From JAIXWP01 sp041391745 (GTDB taxonomy: Bacteria; Bacteroidota; Bacteroidia; Flavobacteriales_D; Sanyastnellaceae): a stretch of 64,000 nt of DNA. Position 1 is the first letter of the stretch. The number at the start of each line of letters is the position of its first letter. The notes under the pieces are model-generated. The model was not told where the DNA came from, did not search any database, and saw nothing but the letters and a program-made list of their open reading frames with translations. The stretch spans positions 1 to 64,000 of the forward strand of contig JAWKNK010000008.1 in the NCBI GenBank assembly GCA_041391745.1. The letters are read 5' to 3'. The position numbers and the translations under genes are program-made. Below, in pieces: positions 9,666 through 18,681 of this stretch.

Positions 9666-11195
9666 ATGACGAGATAAATTGCAACAATTAGAAGGGAAGA
9701 TAGCTGAGGCAAAACTCGGCGGCGGGGAGAAGAGAATTGAATCTCAACATAAAAAAGGGGAAACTTACAGCCCGGGAGCGTATTCATTTTTTACTAGATG
9801 AAGGCTCGTTTGAAGAGCTAGGAATGCTCGTTACACACCGCTCTACCAATTTTGGATTGGACAAGGAAAAGTACCTTGGTGATGGCGTAGTGACAGGATA
9901 CGGAACGGTGAATGGCCGCTTGGTATATGTCTTTTCTCAAGACTTTACCGTAATGGGCGGATCACTTGCCGAAGCACATGCTGAGAAGATTTGCCGCATC
10001 ATGGATCTTGCAATGAAAAATGGCGCCCCTGTTATCGGGCTCAACGACAGTGGTGGAGCTCGTATCCAGGAAGGTGTCGTTTCGCTTGGAGGTTACGCAG
10101 ATATATTCTATCGCAATGTGCAAGCGAGCGGAGTTGTTCCTCAGATTTCTGCTATCGCGGTCCATGCGCTGCGGTGCAGTTTATAGCCCGGCATTGACAG
10201 ATTTCATCATGATGGTTGAAAATACCAAGCATGTTTGTGACAGGTCCAAACGTGGTGGAAAACCGTGACACACGAGGAAGGCCGGTGAAGAATCTGGTGG
10301 TGCAAGCACCCATAGCACGAAAGTGGTGTTACTCATTTTTACAGCTGAAAATGATATTGCATGCATTCAGAAAATTCGCTCATTGCTTTCATACATGCCA
10401 CAGAACCGTGAGGAGTTGGCACTCGCTGTTCCTTACGAAGCTGGCAATGAAGAGCGCGAAGGATTGAATTCAATTATTCCAGACAATCCGAATGAGCCCT
10501 ATGACATGATACACGATGCAATCATGAATGTGATTGACGAAAATTCGTGGATGGAAGTTCATAAGGATTATGCTGAAAATATTATTGTAGGTTTTGCTCG
10601 ACTTGCGGGTCGCAGCATTGGTATCGTAGCCAATCAACCTGCATATCTGGCTGGTGTATTGGACATCAAATCATCGAATAAAGCTGCGCGCTTCGTTCGT
10701 TTTTGCGATGCATTCAATATTCCACTTTAGTATTTGAAGATGTACTGTGATTCTTGCCGAACAGATCAAGAATGGAATGGTATTATTTCTAATGGAGCGA
10801 ATTTTCTTATGCGTTAGTGAAGCTACAGTTCTCGTGTTACAGTGACGAAAGGTACATGTGGTGGCGCTTGGTGATGTGATGAACTGAAGCACATTGGTGC
10901 GGAGATGAACTATGTGGCCTACAGCGGAAATTGCGGTAATGGGCGCTAAAGGGTGCTGAAATCATTTTCAAAAAAGAAATTGCAGAAGCAGAAAATGCAG
11001 AAGTGAAATGGAAAGAAAAGGGAATCAGAATACGCTGAGAAATTTGCGAATCCATACAGCGCTGCAGAAAGGGGATATGTAGATGAAGTTATCGTACCTT
11101 CACAAACGAGAGAAAAGCTGATCAAAGCTTTCAAAATGTTAGAAAATAAAGCAGAGAAAGCACCAAAAAAGAAGCATGCTAACATGCCTCTTTAA
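9666..11195 (+). pseudogene. Acyl-CoA carboxylase carboxyltransferase subunit (propionyl/methylmalonyl-CoA type), many frameshifts
   Basis: Family of propionyl-CoA carboxylase beta and methylmalonyl-CoA decarboxylase alpha subunits, which transfer carboxyl groups between biotin and acyl-CoA. Stitching frames from ATG 9666 gives the whole protein of about 510 aa: KKGKLTARERIHFLLDEGSF, NDSGGARIQEGV (first oxyanion loop), GPCAGGAVYSPALTD, FTAENDIACI, a long clean piece to CDAFNIPL (10730), then PGF, GGAWC and the C-terminal basic tail ending at 11195. I count at least eight single-base indels, including GGGG for GGG near 9760. Such density in a conserved gene next to flawless yicC points to assembly error. 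Confidence 0.8.
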
Positions 11196-11208
11196 TAGCT
11201 GATACCAT

Positions 11209-12078
11209 ATGTTAAGATCAATGACCGGTTTCGGTAAAGCCGAAGCAACAATAGGAACGAAAAAATTCACAGTAGAAATTCGTTCTTTAAATAGTAAACA
11301 ACTCGACTTGAACCTTCGTCTTCCAAGCGCTTATCGCGAGAAAGAATTGGAGCTGCGTTCTTGGTTGAGCGAGAATGTGTTGCGCGGTAAAGCAGATACC
11401 TTGATCTACTATGAAAGCCTAGAAGCTGAAAAGCGAATGGCCATAAACACGCAATTGCTAGAGGCTTATTACACCGATTTAAAATCGTTTGGTGATAAAG
11501 TGGGAATGACCAATGCGGATTATTTAAACGCGTTGATGCGTATTCCGGATATCATGAAACCAGAGGCGCAAGAGTTGGACGAGGATGAATGGAAAGGTGT
11601 TTTTAACCTGGTAAAAGAGGCTTATAAAAAATTCGATAACTATCGCACTACGGAAGGTGCCAAGTTGGAGCAAGATTTCAGAAATCGCGTTCAATTGATT
11701 TTAGAATTGAGAGACCAATTGGAAGCGCCTATTGCTGCCCGTTCTGTAAAAATTAGAGAAAAGATCAAGAACAATTTAGAGGAATTGATTCCTGTAGATA
11801 AGATTGACCCGAATCGATTTGAACAAGAGATTATCTATTACTTGGAGCGTTTGGACGTGTCGGAAGAGCATCAACGTCTAACTACCAATTGCGAGCACTT
11901 CGTGGATGAATTGAAAGGTGACGGACAGGGTAAAAAACTCGGTTTTGTTTCTCAAGAAATCGGACGTGAAATCAATACCATTGGGTCGAAAGCCAACGAT
12001 GCTGAAATGCAGAAAATCGTGGTGAAGATGAAAGACGAGCTCGAGAAAATTAAGGAGCAAATCAACAACGTTCTGTAA
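11209..12078 (+). CDS. yicC: YicC family endoribonuclease-like protein
   Basis: 289 aa, the usual length for YicC. Begins with the hallmark MLRSMTGFGKAE and ends with GFVSQEIGREINTIGSKAND and a basic coiled tail, both strongly conserved in the family. E. coli YicC has been reported as an RNase acting with small RNAs; the role here is inferred from the family. It stands directly before gmk, an arrangement common in Bacteroidota and Proteobacteria, with a 42-nt gap. The start ATG at 11209 is fixed by the conserved N-terminus. Confidence 0.95.
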   Translation: MLRSMTGFGKAEATIGTKKFTVEIRSLNSKQLDLNLRLPSAYREKELELRSWLSENVLRGKADTLIYYESLEAEKRMAINTQLLEAYYTDLKSFGDKVGMTNADYLNALMRIPDIMKPEAQELDEDEWKGVFNLVKEAYKKFDNYRTTEGAKLEQDFRNRVQLILELRDQLEAPIAARSVKIREKIKNNLEELIPVDKIDPNRFEQEIIYYLERLDVSEEHQRLTTNCEHFVDELKGDGQGKKLGFVSQEIGREINTIGSKANDAEMQKIVVKMKDELEKIKEQINNVL

Positions 12079-12120
12079 TTCAATATTTTAATATTTGGAT
12101 TTTCTTTTGTTAATTCGCCT

Positions 12121-12699
12121 ATGGAAATTAAGGAAGGAAAAGCCATCATTTTTTCTGCTCCCAGCGGTGCTGGTAAGACTACCATTGTGCGCCATTTAGT
12201 GGGCCAAGAGGACTTAGCACTTTCCTTTTCCATATCTGCCACCAGCCGTCCGAAACGTGGTCACGAAGTAGACGGAAAAGACTATTATTTTTTAGATGCC
12301 AATACCTTTCTTCAACGCGCTCGAAATGGAGAATTTGTGGAATGGGAAGAGGTATATAAAGATCAGTATTACGGCACATTGAAATCTGAAATTGAGCGAA
12401 TCTGGAAAGAAGGTCGCAACGTGATTTTTGATGTGGATGTGGTAGGTGGACTCAATTTGAAAAAGATTTTCGGCGATAAAGCATTGGCTGTTTTTGTTCA
12501 ACCTCCGAGCATTGAAGTGTTGAATTTTAGATTGCGCAATCGCTCCACAGAAACTCCAGAGAAAATTGCTATGCGCATTGAAAAGGCGCAGCATGAAATG
12601 AGCTTCGCACCGAAATTTGATTTCATATTAATCAATGACAAACTTCCAGAAGCACTAAAAATGGCGGAGGAAAAGGTCAAAGCATTTGTTGCATCTTGA
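12121..12699 (+). CDS. gmk: Guanylate kinase
   Basis: Phosphorylates GMP to GDP with ATP in purine nucleotide synthesis. At 192 aa it is full-length. It has the P-loop SAPSGAGKTT, the GMP-binding segment (SATSRPKRGHEVDGKDYYF, then EEVYKDQYYGT) and the VIFDVDVVGG strand. Downstream nadD overlaps its stop by 4 nt, so yicC-gmk-nadD is likely one operon. Confidence 0.97.
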   Translation: MEIKEGKAIIFSAPSGAGKTTIVRHLVGQEDLALSFSISATSRPKRGHEVDGKDYYFLDANTFLQRARNGEFVEWEEVYKDQYYGTLKSEIERIWKEGRNVIFDVDVVGGLNLKKIFGDKALAVFVQPPSIEVLNFRLRNRSTETPEKIAMRIEKAQHEMSFAPKFDFILINDKLPEALKMAEEKVKAFVAS

Positions 12700-13280
12700 A
12701 AAAAGTAGGACTTTATTTCGGTTCTTTCAATCCAGTTCATCTAGGTCATGTCGCCATTGCAAATTACTTTGCAGAAGCAGCTTTGTTTGATGAAATTTGG
12801 ATGGTGGTAAGTCCACATAATCCACTAAAGAATGCGGCAGATTTGGCACCGTTTGAGCACCGCTTGGAAATGGTCAAGTTGGCATTGGAAGGAACTTCTG
12901 GAATAAAGGTATGTGATGTAGAACAGCATTTGCCTACTCCTTCTTTCACCTCACAAACCATGCGCCACTTGAAGGATGAATTTCCGAAATTTTCATTCGC
13001 TATCATTATCGGTGAAGACAGTTTGGTTCATTTTTCAAAATGGAAAGATGATGACTTCTTGATGAGTCATTTTGACTTTTATATTTTTCCTAGAAATATT
13101 TCAGAAGAAAACCGAATGATCGTTCGGTCGAAGTATCCCAACGTGCATTGGATGAATGCACCGCTTTATGATATTTCATCAACGGCTATTCGGATGGCCA
13201 TTTCAAGGAATGAAAGTTTAGAAGGGTTGGTAGCGGAATCTGTCGCCTCCTACATCGTGGAGCACAATTTATATCAATAG
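12696..13280 (+). CDS. nadD: Nicotinate-nucleotide adenylyltransferase
   Basis: Makes deamido-NAD from nicotinate mononucleotide and ATP. 194 aa with the nucleotidyltransferase signature FGSFNPVHLGH at the N-terminus and the C-terminal ISSTAIRMAI motif. Translation starts at a TTG (12696) that overlaps the gmk stop codon (TTGA), which suggests translational coupling. Confidence 0.96.
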   Translation: MKKVGLYFGSFNPVHLGHVAIANYFAEAALFDEIWMVVSPHNPLKNAADLAPFEHRLEMVKLALEGTSGIKVCDVEQHLPTPSFTSQTMRHLKDEFPKFSFAIIIGEDSLVHFSKWKDDDFLMSHFDFYIFPRNISEENRMIVRSKYPNVHWMNAPLYDISSTAIRMAISRNESLEGLVAESVASYIVEHNLYQ

Positions 13281-13314
13281 AAGAATTTTGTATATTGCTT
13301 CATATTTCGAAGCA

Positions 13315-13788
13315 ATGAAGTATTACGCTTGCATACACTCGCCCATTGGGTGGCTTCATTTGGAAGCTTCTGATTTGGGATTGGAGCGCATTTCGATGCG
13401 GGATCAGGGTGTGGAGCAATCGGATGATCATTTTATCATTCACGAGGCTATTTCTCAGCTCACGGAGTTTTTTGATGGAACTCGAAAGTCGTTTAATGTT
13501 CCGCTTCATATGATAGGCACCCATTTTCAATTGAATGTTTGGGAGGAATTGCAGAAGATTCCTTTTGCCGTTACGAATAGCTATGAAGACATAGCCCGAC
13601 GATTGGGTGATGTGAAGGTAATTCGCGCGGCGGCAACAGCCAACGGGCGAAATCCCATTCCTATCATTATTCCTTGCCATCGTGTGATTGGTAAAGATGG
13701 AAGTCTTACAGGTTATTCAGGCGGTTTGCACCGGAAGAAATGGTTGTTGGAGTTCGAGCACGCCACGGTTCAAATGAGAATTTGCTAG
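13315..13788 (+). CDS. ogt: Methylated-DNA--[protein]-cysteine S-methyltransferase
   Basis: Repairs O6-alkylguanine in DNA by transferring the alkyl group to its own cysteine. The active-site motif IIPCHRVIG is present, with the helix-turn-helix region IPFAVTNSYEDIARRLG before it. I choose ATG 13315 (MKYYACIHSPIG), which gives 157 aa and a normal N-terminus; an upstream in-frame TTG at 13288 is less likely. It follows nadD by 34 nt and may be co-transcribed. Ogt versus MGMT naming is by family only. Confidence 0.92.
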   Translation: MKYYACIHSPIGWLHLEASDLGLERISMRDQGVEQSDDHFIIHEAISQLTEFFDGTRKSFNVPLHMIGTHFQLNVWEELQKIPFAVTNSYEDIARRLGDVKVIRAAATANGRNPIPIIIPCHRVIGKDGSLTGYSGGLHRKKWLLEFEHATVQMRIC

Positions 13789-13895
13789 TCGTCGAATTCA
13801 GTGTTTAAGGTGAAATTATCTTAAATGCTTCGTGACCAAGATTAAACTTCCTACATTGTTTGGAGTTTATTAAATAGAAAACAAAATATCTGATT

Positions 13896-16097
13896 ATGGA
13901 AAACAACTCTTCATCGGGAGGAAAGTGCCCATTCACTGGGGCAACTACACACCACGCTGCGGGTAGCGGCGGAACTTCAAATCAGGATTGGTGGCCAAAT
14001 CAACTAAAATTAAATACACTACGTCAACATTCGGATAAGTCAAATCCAATGGATGGCGATTTCAATTATGCGAATGAATTTGCTTCATTGAAACTAGTAG
14101 ATGTGAAGAAGGATATTGTGGATGTCATGCGTACCTCGCAAGATTGGTGGCCGGCCGACTTTGGTCACTACGGACCCTTTTTCATTCGAATGGCGTGGCA
14201 CAGTGCAGGTACTTATAGAACTGGAGACGGAAGAGGTGGTGCCGGCGCAGGACAGCAGCGTTTTGCTCCACTTAACAGTTGGCCTGATAACGCTAACTTG
14301 GATAAAGCGCGTCGTTTGCTATGGCCAGTGAAACAGAAATACGGCAGCAAACTTTCGTGGGCAGATTTGATGGTGCTAGCAGGAAATGTAGCATTGGAGG
14401 ATATGGGTTTTAAAACTTTTGGATTTGCGGGTGGAAGAGAAGATGTGTGGGAACCTCAACAAGATGTGTATTGGGGAAATGAGAAGAAATGGCTGGACGA
14501 TAAAAGGTACTCTGGGAATCGCGACTTGGAAAATCCGTTGGCAGCTGTGCAAATGGGGTTGATATATGTGAATCCAGAGGGGCCAAATGGAAATCCAGAT
14601 CCAATCGCTGCGGCAAGAGACATCAGAGAAACATTTGCTCGCATGGCCATGAATGACGAAGAAACAGTGGCGCTTATTGCTGGAGGTCACTCCTTCGGAA
14701 AGGCGCACGGTGCTGGTGATGCAGGTCTTGTCGGCCCCGAACCTGAGGCTGCTGATATTGAATTGCAAGGCTTGGGTTGGATCAGTAAGCATGGTTCTGG
14801 TAAAGGCGCGGATACAATCACTGGCGGACCTGAAGTGACGTGGACAGAAACTCCAACGAAGTGGAGCAATAATTTCTTTGAGAATTTATTTCAATACGAA
14901 TGGGAGTTGACTAAGAGTCCTGCTGGTGCGCATCAATGGGTGGCTAAGAATGCTTCGGAGGTCATTCCCGACGCACACATCGCCGGAAAGAAAAATCTTC
15001 CTACGATGTTGACTACAGACTTATCGTTGCGATTTGATCCAGCTTATGAGAAAATTTCGAGAAGATTCTACGAGAACCCAGATCAATTTGCGGATGCTTT
15101 TGCCAGAGCGTGGTTTAAATTGACGCACCGTGATATGGGGCCAAAGTCACGCTATGTTGGTTCAGAAGTTCCAGCAGAAGATTTGATTTGGCAAGACCCG
15201 ATTCCAACTGCAGATTATAAATCTATTGACAGCGCTGATGTAAAGGCATTGCGCGAAAAAATCGCTTCGGCTGGCTTGACCGTTTCTGAAATGGTATCCA
15301 CCGCATGGGCATCTGCTTCAACATTTAGAGGAAGCGATAAACGCGGTGGCGCGAACGGTGCTCGAATTCGACTGGCGCCACAACGCTATTGGCAGGTGAA
15401 TAATCCAACACAATTGTCTAAAGTGTTGACGGTACTTGAAGGAATACAAAATGAGTTTAATGCTTCTGCTTCCAATGGGAAAAAAGTATCATTAGCCGAT
15501 TTGATTGTGCTTGCCGGAGCTGTTGGTGTAGAACACGCCGCAAAAGCAGCTGGCTATAAGGTAGAAGTGCCTTTTACCCCAGGAAGAACGGATGCAAGCG
15601 CAGAGCAAACGGATGTGGAGTCGTCTGGGGTGCTGGAACCGGCGGCTGATGGATTCAGAAATTACTTGAAAACAAAATTCACCGTTTCAACAGAGGAATT
15701 GCTCGTGGATAAAGCTCAATTGCTCAATCTTACGGCTCCTGAAATGACCGTATTGGTGGGCGGAATGCGCGCTATTGGTGCCAATTGGGATAATTCCGAA
15801 CATGGCATTTTCACCAATAGAAAGGGGCAACTCACCAATGATTTCTTTGTGAATTTATTGGATATGTCTACAGTGTGGAAAGCAGTGGATGATCATAAAG
15901 AAGTTTTTGAAGGTAGCGATAGAAAGTCGGGTGAGAAGAAATGGACGGCTACAAGAGCGGACTTGATCTTTGGATCCAATTCTGAACTTCGAGCGTTGGC
16001 GGAGGTGTATGCTTCTAACGATGGAGAGCAGAAATTTGTAGAAGACTTTGTAACTGCATGGAAAAAGGTTATGATGAACGATAGGTTCGATGTTTAA
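13896..16097 (+). CDS. katG: Catalase-peroxidase
   Basis: Bifunctional haem enzyme removing hydrogen peroxide. 733 aa with both KatG repeats. The distal haem site RMAWHSAGTYR (Arg, Trp, His) and proximal His in GGHSFGKAHG are intact. The Met-Tyr-Trp adduct partners are the Trp in RMAWH, the Tyr in GLIYVNPEG and the Met in FARMAMNDE. The N-terminus GGKCPFTGATT is typical for the family. A single-gene unit closed by a strong terminator at 16120-16150. Confidence 0.98.
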   Translation: MENNSSSGGKCPFTGATTHHAAGSGGTSNQDWWPNQLKLNTLRQHSDKSNPMDGDFNYANEFASLKLVDVKKDIVDVMRTSQDWWPADFGHYGPFFIRMAWHSAGTYRTGDGRGGAGAGQQRFAPLNSWPDNANLDKARRLLWPVKQKYGSKLSWADLMVLAGNVALEDMGFKTFGFAGGREDVWEPQQDVYWGNEKKWLDDKRYSGNRDLENPLAAVQMGLIYVNPEGPNGNPDPIAAARDIRETFARMAMNDEETVALIAGGHSFGKAHGAGDAGLVGPEPEAADIELQGLGWISKHGSGKGADTITGGPEVTWTETPTKWSNNFFENLFQYEWELTKSPAGAHQWVAKNASEVIPDAHIAGKKNLPTMLTTDLSLRFDPAYEKISRRFYENPDQFADAFARAWFKLTHRDMGPKSRYVGSEVPAEDLIWQDPIPTADYKSIDSADVKALREKIASAGLTVSEMVSTAWASASTFRGSDKRGGANGARIRLAPQRYWQVNNPTQLSKVLTVLEGIQNEFNASASNGKKVSLADLIVLAGAVGVEHAAKAAGYKVEVPFTPGRTDASAEQTDVESSGVLEPAADGFRNYLKTKFTVSTEELLVDKAQLLNLTAPEMTVLVGGMRAIGANWDNSEHGIFTNRKGQLTNDFFVNLLDMSTVWKAVDDHKEVFEGSDRKSGEKKWTATRADLIFGSNSELRALAEVYASNDGEQKFVEDFVTAWKKVMMNDRFDV

Positions 16098-16119
16098 GTG
16101 ATATATAATGTTGAGTTAG

Positions 16120-16150
16120 ATCGCCGCGAGTCATCGCGGCGATTTTTTTT
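16120..16150 (+). terminator. Strong intrinsic terminator after katG
   Basis: A 9-bp GC-rich stem (ATCGCCGCG / CGCGGCGAT) with a 6-nt loop is followed immediately by eight Ts. Confidence 0.92.
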
Positions 16151-16167
16151 GGAGGGTATTCATCTTT

Positions 16168-16191
16168 ATCGTAATATTGCAATATACCGAT
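16168..16191. promoter_or_regulatory. Putative ArsR operator
   Basis: An imperfect palindrome, ATCGTAATATT / AATATACCGAT (9 of 11 positions pair), lies 5 bp upstream of arsR. Its AATATT-rich dyad and position fit an ArsR/SmtB-type operator with autoregulation; this is inference from layout. Confidence 0.6.
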
Positions 16192-16196
16192 AAGAA

Positions 16197-16529
16197 ATGG
16201 GGACAACGAAATCCGAGAAATTTTCTAAATCTCAGAATGAGATTTCTGCAATAGCAAAGGCAATAGGACATCCTGCGCGCGTTGCTATTATTGAGTATTT
16301 GATGAAAGTAGATGCGTGTATTTGCGGAGATATTGTGGATGAATTGCCATTGGCGCAAGCCACCGTTTCGCAGCATTTAAAGGAATTGAAAAATGCCGGT
16401 ATTATAAAAGGAAATATAGAGGGAAATGCCATTTGCTATTGTTTAGATGAAAAGGCTATCGGGAAGTTGAATTCATTTTTTCAAAAAATAACATTAAAAC
16501 TTGACAAGCGCTCGGGCTCTTGTTGCTAA
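16197..16529 (+). CDS. arsR: ArsR-family metalloregulatory repressor
   Basis: 110-aa winged-helix repressor that releases DNA when it binds arsenite or antimonite. The segment CICGDIVDELPLAQATVSQHLKELKNAG carries the Cys-x-Cys metal motif and the recognition helix. A C-terminal SGSCC adds a Cys pair that could also bind metal. First gene of an operon with DUF6428, the arsC-like phosphatase and acr3; the palindrome at 16168 is the likely operator. Confidence 0.92.
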   Translation: MGTTKSEKFSKSQNEISAIAKAIGHPARVAIIEYLMKVDACICGDIVDELPLAQATVSQHLKELKNAGIIKGNIEGNAICYCLDEKAIGKLNSFFQKITLKLDKRSGSCC

Positions 16530-16540
16530 ATATTAAAGTC

Positions 16541-17017
16541 ATGAATATCGTAGAATTTAAAAATCACCTTTCTAATCTTGAATCGTTGAATTTTGTGCTA
16601 CCGAATGGTCATTCGGTTCCTGCTCATTTTCATATCACCGAAGCGGGGTTGACCACCAAGCACTTTATCGATTGCGGCGGCACGGTGCGCATGGAAAAGC
16701 ACGTGAATTTTCAAATTTGGGTAGCTGGAGATACCGATCACCGCTTGAGTCCGAAGAAACTCAATACCATTATTGATATCGCGGAACCATTGTTTGGCGG
16801 TACAAATATGGAAATTGAAGTAGAATATCAAACCGATACTTTGGGAAGATATGCTTTACAATTTGTGGATGGAAGTTTTCAATTGATTGCTAAGCAATCT
16901 GATTGTTTGGCGAAGGATAAATGTGGTATTCCTCAAGAAAAGCAAAAATTGCAATTGGCAGATTTGACAACCTCATCATCTGAGTCTTGCTGCACGCCGG
17001 GCTCTGGATGTTGCTAA
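16541..17017 (+). CDS. DUF6428 family protein, Cys-rich tail
   Basis: 158 aa from ATG 16541. The body (FVLPNGHSVPAHFHITEAG, FQIWVAGDTDHRL) matches the DUF6428 proteins I recognise as companions of arsR in arsenic loci. The C-terminus is Cys-rich, with SESCCTPGSGCC and two further Cys in DCLAKDKCG, so metalloid binding is plausible but not shown. It sits between arsR and the arsC-like gene with gaps of about 12 nt, so it is surely co-transcribed. Confidence 0.85.
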   Translation: MNIVEFKNHLSNLESLNFVLPNGHSVPAHFHITEAGLTTKHFIDCGGTVRMEKHVNFQIWVAGDTDHRLSPKKLNTIIDIAEPLFGGTNMEIEVEYQTDTLGRYALQFVDGSFQLIAKQSDCLAKDKCGIPQEKQKLQLADLTTSSSESCCTPGSGCC

Positions 17018-17029
17018 ATTGATTTGAGC

Positions 17030-17647
17030 ATGTTTGAGAAGATTGTTCGATTTATTCAGGGTTTAGATGTTACGTCCATTTCCAATGAAAGGATCATGGA
17101 GCTCGATCAATTAGCAGCTGCTATTATGAATTTGGAGAAGAGCACTAAAGAGGTGAAATTGAATTTCATCTGCACACACAATTCTCGACGAAGTCATCTG
17201 AGTCAGGTGTGGGCTCAAACACTGGCGCATTATTATAAATTAGAGCGGGTAACTTGTTTTTCCGGTGGAACCGAAGCAACGGCGGTATTTCCAGCGGTCT
17301 TGGAAACATTGACAGACGTTGGATTTGTTGTCGAAAAGCAGAATGATTCGGCAAACCCCGAGTATCATATTCTGTATAGTGATATTGAAACTCCGATTGT
17401 AGCATTTTCAAAATGCATTGACGATGTACACAATCCTGTGAAGGATTTTATTGCTGTAATGACGTGCACCCAAGCCGACGAGGCTTGTCCTGCAGTGCGT
17501 GGCGCTTCATACAGAATTGCTCTTCCGTTTGAAGATCCAAAAGCGTTTGATGCAGCTCCAAATAAAATGGAGAAATACGCTGAAAGAAGCACTCAAATAG
17601 CCACCGAATTGAAATATGTATTTTCAACTTTAAGCAAAAAAGCATGA
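17030..17647 (+). CDS. arsC: Arsenate reductase / low-molecular-weight phosphatase-fold protein
   Basis: LMW-PTPase fold with the P-loop CTHNSRRS (C-x5-R), the active site of thiol-coupled arsenate reductases that turn arsenate into arsenite for export. Start ATG 17030; an in-frame TTG at 17024 is an alternative. An N-terminal extension of about 40 aa precedes the P-loop. The last codon overlaps acr3 by 4 nt. Context (arsR upstream, arsenite exporter downstream) supports the arsenic role. Confidence 0.85.
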   Translation: MFEKIVRFIQGLDVTSISNERIMELDQLAAAIMNLEKSTKEVKLNFICTHNSRRSHLSQVWAQTLAHYYKLERVTCFSGGTEATAVFPAVLETLTDVGFVVEKQNDSANPEYHILYSDIETPIVAFSKCIDDVHNPVKDFIAVMTCTQADEACPAVRGASYRIALPFEDPKAFDAAPNKMEKYAERSTQIATELKYVFSTLSKKA

Positions 17648-18681
17648 CGAAAAAGAGGCTTGGTTTTCTAGACCGCTACCTAACCGTATGGATTTTTGCG
17701 GCAATGATTATTGGTGTTTTACTTGGACATTTCTTCAAGTCGATTCCCGATACGATACAATCCATGAGCAGCGGTTCTACCAATGTTCCTTTGGCTGTAG
17801 GTTTAATTTTAATGATGTATCCGCCATTGGCTAAGGTCAAGTACAGCCTACTACCTAAAGTGTTTAAGAATGTTCGGATTCTATCGGTATCCCTCTTGTT
17901 GAATTGGGTGATTGGTCCGCTGTTGATGTTTTTTCTTGCGATACTTTTTCTGCAAGATTACCCGCATTATTTAGTGGGACTGATATTGATAGGCTTGGCG
18001 CGATGCATTGCGATGGTTCTCGTTTGGAACGACCTTGCCGAAGGTAGCAGCGAATATGGAGCGGGTTTAGTGGCCTTAAACAGCCTTTTTCAAGTTTTTG
18101 GATACAGCTTCTATGCGTGGTTATTCATTACAGTTTTACCACCTTATTTTGGAATGGAAGGAGCCATTGTGGATGTCACCATTAGTACAATTGCAGAGAG
18201 TGTATTGATTTATTTGGGAGTCCCATTTTTGATGGGATTGTTGAGCAGAATTTTTCTTGTAAAAATGAAAGGAGAAGAATGGTATACCCAGAAATTCTTG
18301 CCCTTAATTTCACCCATTACGCTTGTCGCATTATTGTTTACCATCGTCATCATGTTCTCTTTGAAAGGAGATGCCATTGTTCAATTGCCAATGGATGTAT
18401 TGGTGATTGCGGTGCCGCTACTTATCTATTTTGCAGTCATGTTTTTGCTTGGCTTTTTTATCACAAAAGCCATGGGTGCTACTTATGATAAGACAGCGTC
18501 TGTGGCATTCACTGCGGCGGGCAATAATTTCGAGTTGGCCATTGCAGTTGCCATTGCGGTGTTTGGACTCAACTCAGGCGAAGCTTTTGCAGGAGTTATT
18601 GGTCCACTAGTGGAAGTCCCCGCATTAATCTTGCTGGTGCGTGTTTCTTTCTGGCTAAAAGAAAAATACTTTAGAAATTAA
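17644..18681 (+). CDS. acr3: ACR3-family arsenite efflux transporter
   Basis: 345-aa inner-membrane protein of about ten transmembrane segments. It contains the ACR3 hallmark GLARCIAMVLVWNDLA with the essential Cys, and a late NNFELAIAVAIAVFG segment typical of the family. It exports arsenite produced by the upstream reductase. Its start overlaps the arsC-like stop (ATGA), and its 3' end overlaps the convergent gene at 18671 by 11 bp. Confidence 0.95.
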   Translation: MTKKRLGFLDRYLTVWIFAAMIIGVLLGHFFKSIPDTIQSMSSGSTNVPLAVGLILMMYPPLAKVKYSLLPKVFKNVRILSVSLLLNWVIGPLLMFFLAILFLQDYPHYLVGLILIGLARCIAMVLVWNDLAEGSSEYGAGLVALNSLFQVFGYSFYAWLFITVLPPYFGMEGAIVDVTISTIAESVLIYLGVPFLMGLLSRIFLVKMKGEEWYTQKFLPLISPITLVALLFTIVIMFSLKGDAIVQLPMDVLVIAVPLLIYFAVMFLLGFFITKAMGATYDKTASVAFTAAGNNFELAIAVAIAVFGLNSGEAFAGVIGPLVEVPALILLVRVSFWLKEKYFRN

